DNA of 64,000 nucleotides from Nostoc sp. PCC 7524 (GTDB taxonomy: Bacteria; Cyanobacteriota; Cyanobacteriia; Cyanobacteriales; Nostocaceae): NCBI RefSeq assembly GCF_000316645.1, contig NC_019684.1:3749501-3813500 (forward strand), in the 5' to 3' direction. Every line of letters starts with the position of its first letter. The first letter of the stretch is position 1. Of the stretch, positions 18,519 through 25,565 are shown piece after piece. The translations under genes were made by a program, and so were the position numbers. The notes under the pieces are model-generated. The model was not told the DNA's origin. It ran no database searches and worked only from the letters and a program-made list of their open reading frames with translations.

Positions 18519-19406
18519 TTAAGTCAAAATATTAATTTGCAACTGCAAAGCAGAATTGGTAAGACGATTTTGATTGATTTTTTTCTCGCCATTAAAATTA
18601 ATTTCGTAGTTAGTGATGAATAACTCTTTGCCTTTTGCTGCTCTTCCTTGGTTATAGTTATTCATGCCATATTGTAATTCCCATTCGTAGATATTCGCAT
18701 ATTTAAAGTTTTCCCTGATTTGCGGTGAATCATCGTAAGTAATTAACCATTGATGGGGGCAATTTTGTAATGATTTAGCAAATCTATGATGGTCGAAAGA
18801 TGTATGTAAATCTCCATTTTTACCATAAAGTTTAGATTTAGTTGCACTAAAATATGGTGGATCTAAAAATAAAAACACATTTTCGCCTTCTGCATTTATT
18901 AATTCGCTGTAATCTAAATTAGTAATTTGAATATCTTTAGTTAAAATAGTTTCTAATTTTCCCAATCGTTCTATAGAAGAGTATGTAAACCTTTTATGAA
19001 AAGCTTCTTGAGAAAATCCCCCTGATTCTACAGTTCCACTGAAGGTAATTCTATTGAGTACGAAAAATCGGACGGCTCTTTCTAAATCAGATAGACTATT
19101 AACCTCAACACTCGTTAATTCTGTGAATAGTAATTTACCATCTGTATATTTATTTTTGATATAATGTACTTCTTGAACTAATTGAGATATATCAGTCTGG
19201 GCAATTTCCCAGAATAGAAATAGCTCTTGATTTAAATCATTAATCCAAAACTTTAAATCAGGAAACTTTTGCTTTAAGTAAATAAAGACTGATCCACCGC
19301 CTATAAATGGTTCACGAAATTCTGCAAAACTTTCTGGTAGGTATTCAACTATCTGATTGATAGCTTTTGATTTACCGCCAGGATAGCGGAGAGGACTTTT
19401 AAGCAT
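18519..19406 (-). CDS. D12-class (Dam-like) DNA adenine-N6 methyltransferase
   Basis: 295 residues from the ATG at 19404-19406 (six fewer than the longest frame). It begins with the class hallmark PLRYPGGKSKAI, continues with REPFIGGGSVF (SAM motif I) and has the catalytic LFLDPPYFSAT around residue 182. D12 enzymes methylate adenine, often in GATC. No restriction gene is adjacent, so it is probably a solitary methylase; in Anabaena such enzymes act on GATC or CGATCG, both contained in the HIP1 octamer that is abundant here. Sequence specificity is inferred, not shown. Divergent from the cytochrome b gene. Confidence 0.88.
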   Translation of the reverse strand: MLKSPLRYPGGKSKAINQIVEYLPESFAEFREPFIGGGSVFIYLKQKFPDLKFWINDLNQELFLFWEIAQTDISQLVQEVHYIKNKYTDGKLLFTELTSVEVNSLSDLERAVRFFVLNRITFSGTVESGGFSQEAFHKRFTYSSIERLGKLETILTKDIQITNLDYSELINAEGENVFLFLDPPYFSATKSKLYGKNGDLHTSFDHHRFAKSLQNCPHQWLITYDDSPQIRENFKYANIYEWELQYGMNNYNQGRAAKGKELFITNYEINFNGEKKINQNRLTNSALQLQINILT

Positions 19407-19467
19407 ATATTTACAAATAATCAAATAATTTTATAATATAAATTAATTTTATACAGATTTAATTACT

Positions 19468-20163
19468 ATGTCTCGTTCTGCTCCCTATCAACCTTTATTG
19501 TTGAGGATTCTGCATGGTGTCAGTGGCATTTTAGCGATCGCTGCCATCATTACGGGATTTTTAGTTTACAATACATTCGATGGCAGATTCGGTAAAATCC
19601 TGATTCCTCGCATCGATGCCATTATCGATATTCACGGGACATTTGCAGTTTTTTTCTTGGTTGTGTTTCCGGCGATCGCGCTTTATAGTTTTCATGCGGG
19701 AAGTAAAAAACTATTACAGCCAGATTCTTTACAAAAGTTAACTGAGATTGGTAGGCCGATTTGGTGGGTAAGTTTGCAGAGAATCACTAATACTCTGATG
19801 TTGATAGCTTCTGTGTTCGCGTTGATTTCTGGCAGAATGATGCAGGAGGAATGGCTACCGACAGGAGAGTTAGATCACAGTTGGTATTATCTGCATTTGC
19901 TTAGTTGGGGGGTGATGATTGTTTGTGTGGCTATTCATGTTTTGATGTCTAGTAAGGTGGGTGGTGTCCCTTTATTAGTTTCGATGTTTTTATTGCAGGT
20001 GCGTCCTGAAGATACTCCTAGTAATTGGTTGCGTGGTTTACGTGATTGGTGGGGTAATTTTGGGATAGGAAATAATTTGGTTTTGAGGGTTGTGGAGGTA
20101 ATTGTGTTGCTGGGAATTGTGGCGGCGTTTATTTTACCTTTGGTTGCTGGGGGTGGAGAGTAA
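19468..20163 (+). CDS. cytochrome b-type (b561/NiFe-hydrogenase b-like) membrane protein
   Basis: 231 residues with four to five transmembrane helices. Histidines lie within or at the edge of helices (LRILHGVSG, IIDIHGTFAV, YLHLLSWG, VAIHVLMS), as expected for di-haem cytochrome b domains that move electrons across the membrane. The C-terminus is a further helix ending in VAGGGE. No redox partner gene is adjacent, so donor and acceptor are unknown. It is transcribed away from the methylase gene and converges with the PIN toxin gene. Confidence 0.75.
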   Translation: MSRSAPYQPLLLRILHGVSGILAIAAIITGFLVYNTFDGRFGKILIPRIDAIIDIHGTFAVFFLVVFPAIALYSFHAGSKKLLQPDSLQKLTEIGRPIWWVSLQRITNTLMLIASVFALISGRMMQEEWLPTGELDHSWYYLHLLSWGVMIVCVAIHVLMSSKVGGVPLLVSMFLLQVRPEDTPSNWLRGLRDWWGNFGIGNNLVLRVVEVIVLLGIVAAFILPLVAGGGE

Positions 20164-20165
20164 TT

Positions 20166-20212
20166 TTTTAAACGCAGAGGAGAGCAAAGGTTAACGCGAA
20201 GGAACGCAAAGT
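20166..20212. repeat. dispersed AACGCAGAGG-type repeat
   Basis: AAACGCAGAGGAGAGCAAAG and ACGCGAAGGAACGCAAAG in the 50-bp gap between convergent genes. Related blocks lie at 22052-22107, 49161-49187 and 53045-53091. Confidence 0.6.
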
Positions 20213-20213
20213 T

Positions 20214-20621
20214 TTACAGAGGATATATAGAAATAACCTTGATGCTTTTAGTTCGATGAATTGATTTTTCGGGTTTTTCATTAGTGATAAACTCTGTAGC
20301 TCCTACAGAGATAGCTGCTGCTATGTGAAGTGCATCCATGACTCCTAAACCTGACTGACTTGCTTGTTGATAGGCTCTTTGAATAATCTGATCAATATCA
20401 TTAGCCCAGTAAGTTACTGAATCAAAAAAGACTTCATAAAATTTAATTTCACTGACTTGTTGATTGTAAATCGCTTTTGGAAGAACCTCAAATTTAAGAA
20501 AGATACTAGAGGCAAAATCACGCTGAGGATCTTCGATAATTTCTAAGGCTTTTTCAGCAATTGAACCTACACCTCTAGCTGCATAAATTAAGACTCCTGA
20601 ATCAAGAAAAGTGCGAATCAT
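20214..20621 (-). CDS. PIN-domain ribonuclease toxin
   Basis: 135 residues. Acidic PIN residues are visible: Asp7 in MIRTFLDSGVLIYAA, Glu in FLKFEVLPKAIY, Asp in GLGVMDALHIAAA, and the terminal FITNEKPE. PIN toxins of VapC type cleave RNA with Mg2+ or Mn2+. It overlaps the preceding small gene by four bases (ATGA), the classic antitoxin-toxin arrangement. It is the last gene of a leftward run starting with the dynamin-like GTPase, so it could also be co-transcribed with that system. Confidence 0.82.
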   Translation of the reverse strand: MIRTFLDSGVLIYAARGVGSIAEKALEIIEDPQRDFASSIFLKFEVLPKAIYNQQVSEIKFYEVFFDSVTYWANDIDQIIQRAYQQASQSGLGVMDALHIAAAISVGATEFITNEKPEKSIHRTKSIKVISIYPL

Positions 20622-20881
20622 TCATCGTCTCCTTGATAGCCACCTCTGCGTTCTGCTTTTTCTCTCTCAACTTCTTCTGCATTGAGTAAAGGAATACCAG
20701 AGTCAACAATCTCTTGACGAATTTGACGCAGTTTTTGTCCTAAAATAGATATTGGTTTAGATAAAGAATTATTGCTTTGAGTTGCTGGAGTAATCACCAA
20801 TTCTACCTCATCCCCTTCTTGGAAAGAGTCTGGTAAATTTTCTAATAAAATAATATTGCGTCCTTGGATATAACCTTTCAT
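20618..20881 (-). CDS. antitoxin partner of PIN toxin
   Basis: 87 residues. The N-terminal half (GYIQGRNIILLENLPDSFQEGDEVELVIT) resembles small beta-barrel antitoxins of the AbrB or DUF104-like kind that bind DNA; the C-terminal half is charged and helical (REKAERRGGYQGDDE) and should wrap the toxin. ATGA overlap with the PIN gene. It starts 33 bp after the stop of the 372-residue gene. Likely autoregulates the pair. Confidence 0.72.
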   Translation of the reverse strand: MKGYIQGRNIILLENLPDSFQEGDEVELVITPATQSNNSLSKPISILGQKLRQIRQEIVDSGIPLLNAEEVEREKAERRGGYQGDDE

Positions 20882-20914
20882 ACTTATGACTCCTGATAGT
20901 AGAAATCAGTTTTT

Positions 20915-22033
20915 CTAGCGTGATGAACGAAAGATAACGCGTCCGGGAATTTCTTCGTTGTTAATTTTGGCATAGACTCGTAGACAGGTTAAAACTTCGC
21001 CTGGGATTCCGCCGCAGTCTAGTTGTAAATCATCTTTGGTTAATGCACAAATGTCAGCATAAATTCCTGTGAGTTGACGGATGCGTACTTCGTAACCGGC
21101 ATTAGTGGCGATCGCCACAATTTTCTTTAAAGCGCGGCGTGATTCTTGTTGCAGTTTACCCCACCAGGAATAACGTTCGGCTGGGGGGACAAATGTTAAG
21201 GAATGTATGGCTTCATCCATGTCAATCCAAGCGCGTAAAATTAACAATGGATCGGCTATTTCTTCGGCTTTTTTGGTGCGCTGGAAACGATCTGTTAATG
21301 CTTCAATATATTGTGTTTTTTGTTCTGGTTGAGAAGATAATGGGATGACATCAAAGCTAAATACACTTTTTAGAGCATGATATAACTCTGGTTCAATTTC
21401 AATAAATTTAATGAATAAAACTAGAAAACCTGCGAGTAAAGTTAATTCTTCTGAAGCATATTCTGAAATAATATTTGTCTGTTCAAAGGCTTTGTGAGAT
21501 AAGCATAATCCAGGAGAAATAACAGTTCCACTTAGTCCAGGGTAGATAATTTCGTCTCTGATGAAGGGTAAATGATAGAGTCGCGAATTATCTGCGATCG
21601 CACCCACTTCTTGCACTAATTCTAAAGCCCGTTGTCGCCAAAATTCCGCCAAATCTTCAGGAACTCGCAACAGTTTGCGGTGGATTTCGTGCCATAAATC
21701 AGCATCTGTTTCACTATATAACGGTGATTCTCCTAAATAAAAACTGAGTTCTGAGTCAGAATCAAATGCAGCGCGGAGATAATCTAGTTTTGATGTAGTG
21801 GGAGGTGGTGTAAAAGCAATTACTTGTTCCTGCTTTTCTTCCTTCACTTCCTCCTTTACCTGTAACAGATAGTGAATCTCACGCAGCACCTCATCACACA
21901 CATCAGCACCAGCATCATGCGGATATTCTGCTTGCGCCTTTTTCAGCGTCGCCTCCAATCCATGCAGACTATACCGCAATACCTGAGCTAATGTTGAGTT
22001 TTCTATTGCTAATAATTTTTTGAAATGCTGCAT
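20915..22033 (-). CDS. unrecognised 372-residue protein of the GTPase-Hsp70-like cluster
   Basis: I do not recognise the family. It is mostly helical, without membrane segments. The first 65 residues (QHFKKLLAIENSTLAQVLRY onward) look like a helical bundle, a short Lys/Glu and Pro/Thr linker follows (about 70-90), and the last 60 residues turn to beta-like sequence ending PGEVLTCLRVYAKINNEEIP. It is the third gene after the GTPase and actin-fold ATPase on the same strand, with a 78-bp gap holding a perfect hairpin. A cofactor or adaptor of the ATPase is a reasonable guess; a nucleotide-exchange role is possible but unsupported. Confidence 0.7.
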   Translation of the reverse strand: MQHFKKLLAIENSTLAQVLRYSLHGLEATLKKAQAEYPHDAGADVCDEVLREIHYLLQVKEEVKEEKQEQVIAFTPPPTTSKLDYLRAAFDSDSELSFYLGESPLYSETDADLWHEIHRKLLRVPEDLAEFWRQRALELVQEVGAIADNSRLYHLPFIRDEIIYPGLSGTVISPGLCLSHKAFEQTNIISEYASEELTLLAGFLVLFIKFIEIEPELYHALKSVFSFDVIPLSSQPEQKTQYIEALTDRFQRTKKAEEIADPLLILRAWIDMDEAIHSLTFVPPAERYSWWGKLQQESRRALKKIVAIATNAGYEVRIRQLTGIYADICALTKDDLQLDCGGIPGEVLTCLRVYAKINNEEIPGRVIFRSSR

Positions 22034-22054
22034 GAGTATAACCTTACTTTATAT

Positions 22055-22106
22055 CTCACGCAAAGATCCTCAGAAAACTCTCTGCGTCTTTGCGCCTTTG
22101 CGTGAG
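22055..22106. repeat. hairpin CTCACGCAAAG / CTTTGCGTGAG inside the cluster
   Basis: Perfect 11-bp arms at 22055-22065 and 22096-22106 surround CTGCGTCTTTGCGC. It lies between the second and third genes of the GTPase-ATPase cluster, where it could reduce read-through or stabilise the upstream mRNA. Confidence 0.7.
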
Positions 22107-22111
22107 GTTTC

Positions 22112-25100
22112 TCAGTGTATACCGGAAAAAGGATCGCGTTCTTTATCAACCTCATTCGGCTGTAAATCCAACTCGCCACAGTAGACGCATCCTTCCTGTG
22201 TCAAACATTCTAAATCTGGTGATGTCCAGTAAGGTACATCGCCTGCATGGATACGCAGCATACCGCGATCGTCAATAGTGACACGATATTGACAGGGATA
22301 ATCTGTGTTGACATCAGGTTTTTTCAATGCACCAATACGTATCCACTTTTTAGTATTAGTTTCCATATCGGTTTGGTACATATAAAACGTGTGCTGATTA
22401 GCGTAGGGAAAGGGAGGCAGAGGATTACTAATTAAACCGCTTCCTGGTTCGCGCATACCATCACGTAAATAATGGAATTGTTGCAGAGGTTTGCTACCAT
22501 CTTTATCGACTTCAAATACCAAATGATAAGCATCGGGATGATCAACGGTGGCTGATTCGATGACGTTGACGGCGATATCACCATCGTTTAAGTCTTTATA
22601 AGGACGTTCGACGGCGATATTCCATTGCAATTTCCCGTTAGCAAATAATGATGTTGCTGAAACTTGTGATAATGCTGCGCTAATATCAATTCCGGGAACA
22701 TCTATTAAGTAATGGGGATTTCCTTGACACAATAAAACATTAAATTGCAGGGTTTGGTCAATCTCAAACTGGACTTTGATTTTTTTCAGGAACTCCCCTT
22801 CCTCCATTCTCAATTGTTCCATCAGGTGTTTACCGTCGAAGCTACCCCATAGGCGTAAGTCTCCATCCTCGTAGTCTTGGCGGTAAATGATGTTAGTTAA
22901 CTGTATCCCTAACCAGTTGGTTCGCACTTTGGCGACGTTTTCTGAGGGTGAGAGTTGATAGAGTTCCTGTCCAGCTTTGAAGACTGTCAGGAGTTCGTTG
23001 CTTTGGGTTTTGCGTTTAAAGTTGCAGGGTAGGTAATAAAATAGGTTTTTAACGTCTATTTCTAACTGGTTTGCGCCTTTACGTAACAATCCTTTCGATT
23101 CTTCGGGGTCAAATCTTAATCTTCGTAATTTCTCAGCGTAACAAGCACCGGCTGAGGTGGCGAGTTTGGTGTACTCCAAAACAAAGGTGATGCGCTCAGG
23201 ATTCCAAACAAAGTAAGGAGATTTGCTAAATTCTTGGTAAATCTGGCGTTGTACTAAGTCGAGATTACAAGTTTTACCGGAGAGAATTAACCAATCAACT
23301 TTATGGGTATTCCAGGGATCTATATTGTTGCTGTCAGGACGTAAACGGCTTTCCATTAAACCTTTTGCAATCCCAATTGCTTCTTTGATAGCGGAGGAAG
23401 CGGCGCGTTCAAATTGTTGACTATCTAAAGTGACGCAAATACTTTCAGAGTTTCTTACCTGGAATTTAATTGCACTTTGGGTGAGAAGTTCCGCAATTTG
23501 CTGTTCGGAAATGTTGAAAGTTAAGAGGGAATTATCAGGTTTCTGACCAAGTTTAAGTTTAGCAGTTTCCGCATGATCCCAAAGGGTGTAAAAGGTTTGC
23601 AGGCGTTGGGGTGCTTGTTGCCAACGGGTGGGGATGACTTTTTCGGCGGTATCTAACGCGTCTTTATAAGCTGCATCACCTTCGGGATTTTCTTTATCAA
23701 CACATTTTAATAAACTACCGCTTTTGAATTTACCTTGTTCTAAAAAGCGTTCATTTAATTCAGCGTTGATTAAGTCTTCTAGTTTGTCGCTTTCGATGTC
23801 GCCTCTGGTAACGGCTGTGAGTAAAAAGTCAGCGATCGCAACTTTCAATAATCTAAATATTCTCAGGGTAATTAACTCACCACCTAACTGTAAATGTCCC
23901 GAAGAACCTAACAATTTCGGAGTCAATTTATAATAACGTCCTCCTAAACCCCGGTCTTCATGATTAGCAAAGTAGGGAGTATTATCTTCTAAGGTAAGTT
24001 CAATTAATGCTAAATCTGTTGTGCCGCCACCAATATCTAGAACTAGAACATTTTGTGACCATTTATTGTTTTCTTGGCGACAACGGGTTTTAAAAGATTC
24101 AATCCCAATATTCAAATTCCCGCCAAATTCTCGCCATAAAAAGAAGATGGCAACAGAAACAGCTTCATCGTAAGCTGTTTGTACGTCATCAATCCCCAAT
24201 TGTTCGACTAATTGTTTAACTTCTTTCCTGACTACAGGCGGTGCGACGGTGGGATAGGTGACAACGGCTGTTAAAAAATCTCCTTCGGAAAATCTGCGTC
24301 TAGCGCGTTGACGATAATCTTCTGTTAATTCGATTAAATGCGCCCATGCTGCTTGGATGAGTTGGTTAACATTAATAATATCTTCTTCGCCATCCAATAT
24401 CACGGAAAAATTTCTATCTTGTCCAAAATAACGTTTGGGTGAATGGTGAAATCTGCTAATAATTTCTTTTAAAGAACTGCTGGTTCCTTGGGCAATCGCT
24501 TTCTTTCTGTTATCCCTAGCTTCCCTACCCATGCGAAGTTTTAACGCTTCTAAACTAGAAACTTCTAACTCACTAGGTATCTCCGTATCCCGACGATCAA
24601 CATCTAAAACTACGGGAATTAAATTCTGGGATTCTAATGTCGGGACGCGGAAGACTTCATGATAAATTTGGTACAGTTTTTTGCTGACGGCGCGACGAAA
24701 TCTATCACTGTTACCTAAACATAATTCAATTTGGCGAATTGCTTCTAAAAATCTTGGTTTATGATCACTGCTAAAAACTTCACTTAAATTACTCGGTTCA
24801 ATTTCTAGGTTTTTACTAATATCAACAATAAACTTTTCCCACTCACTGCCATTCACTTCTGGTAACGCTACAGCAGCCGGAGAACTCAACCACTGGGAGA
24901 GGCGATCGCGTAATCTAATTTCCTGTTCTCTAGGTAAAACTTCCGCAATTGGCACTTCAATTGGGTCGAACAGTGTCACTGTAGAATTTGATGTGCCGAA
25001 ATCTACCGCCAACCATCCCGGAAATCGTTTTTTAGGTTTACCGTTGCCATTGCTTGGCTTTTCACTATAGTTACGAATTTCAAACGGATTGCTCCCTGAA

Positions 25101-25507
25101 TTATTTGGTATTTTTTGTTCCATAGGTAGTGACCACAGATGACAATAAGCTGCTACTTTTTGTCTTACAGATAATAGTGGATTACCTGAGTGATCAGAAT
25201 CGAAATATTCCACCATTACCCGTAAATGACAGTTGATTGCTTGTATTAATGGTTGATCTAATTTACAAGGATATTGTTCTAATTGACCAATTTGAGAAAT
25301 TTTTGGTGTATCAGAATCAAACTTTTTATACGCCTGTTGAATTTTAGTTGCTAATTCACTTGGTATGCCTTTGACAGTGCAGTTGATACGGGAAATATGA
25401 GGTACATTGTTACCAGAAGCAAGTAGTTGAATACTTGGTAATTCTAAATACTTCCTATGATTAACTCGCACTTGAAAGCGAGGCACAAGTTGAATCTCTA
25501 CAGGCAT
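22112..25507 (-). CDS. large actin/Hsp70-fold ATPase, SrfB-like
   Basis: 1131 residues. An N-terminal region of about 165 residues unlike Hsp70 and a short Gly/Lys/Asn linker precede an actin-like ATPase core: phosphate-1 loop VDFGTSNS (168-175), phosphate-2 loop LDIGGGTTDLALIEL (about 490-504), LGGELIT near 541 and adenosine motif LILSGKTCNLD (about 740-750). About 330 C-terminal residues follow with no DnaK-type substrate domain and a CxxC (CVYC) near the end. The architecture recalls SrfB of the enterobacterial srfABC operon. It starts 58 bp downstream of the dynamin-like GTPase gene, so the two are almost certainly co-expressed. Role unknown. Confidence 0.8.
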   Translation of the reverse strand: MPVEIQLVPRFQVRVNHRKYLELPSIQLLASGNNVPHISRINCTVKGIPSELATKIQQAYKKFDSDTPKISQIGQLEQYPCKLDQPLIQAINCHLRVMVEYFDSDHSGNPLLSVRQKVAAYCHLWSLPMEQKIPNNSGSNPFEIRNYSEKPSNGNGKPKKRFPGWLAVDFGTSNSTVTLFDPIEVPIAEVLPREQEIRLRDRLSQWLSSPAAVALPEVNGSEWEKFIVDISKNLEIEPSNLSEVFSSDHKPRFLEAIRQIELCLGNSDRFRRAVSKKLYQIYHEVFRVPTLESQNLIPVVLDVDRRDTEIPSELEVSSLEALKLRMGREARDNRKKAIAQGTSSSLKEIISRFHHSPKRYFGQDRNFSVILDGEEDIINVNQLIQAAWAHLIELTEDYRQRARRRFSEGDFLTAVVTYPTVAPPVVRKEVKQLVEQLGIDDVQTAYDEAVSVAIFFLWREFGGNLNIGIESFKTRCRQENNKWSQNVLVLDIGGGTTDLALIELTLEDNTPYFANHEDRGLGGRYYKLTPKLLGSSGHLQLGGELITLRIFRLLKVAIADFLLTAVTRGDIESDKLEDLINAELNERFLEQGKFKSGSLLKCVDKENPEGDAAYKDALDTAEKVIPTRWQQAPQRLQTFYTLWDHAETAKLKLGQKPDNSLLTFNISEQQIAELLTQSAIKFQVRNSESICVTLDSQQFERAASSAIKEAIGIAKGLMESRLRPDSNNIDPWNTHKVDWLILSGKTCNLDLVQRQIYQEFSKSPYFVWNPERITFVLEYTKLATSAGACYAEKLRRLRFDPEESKGLLRKGANQLEIDVKNLFYYLPCNFKRKTQSNELLTVFKAGQELYQLSPSENVAKVRTNWLGIQLTNIIYRQDYEDGDLRLWGSFDGKHLMEQLRMEEGEFLKKIKVQFEIDQTLQFNVLLCQGNPHYLIDVPGIDISAALSQVSATSLFANGKLQWNIAVERPYKDLNDGDIAVNVIESATVDHPDAYHLVFEVDKDGSKPLQQFHYLRDGMREPGSGLISNPLPPFPYANQHTFYMYQTDMETNTKKWIRIGALKKPDVNTDYPCQYRVTIDDRGMLRIHAGDVPYWTSPDLECLTQEGCVYCGELDLQPNEVDKERDPFSGIH

Positions 25508-25565
25508 TTTTTATCTTCCTTAACAGGCCAAACCAGTCAGCAGTAAATTTAGGGCTAATTACTGA

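Noticed and set aside
20915..22033. GrpE-like exchange factor for the third cluster gene
   Set aside because: The C-terminal PGEVL...IPGRVIF stretch vaguely recalls a GrpE wing, but no other GrpE feature is visible; left as unknown.
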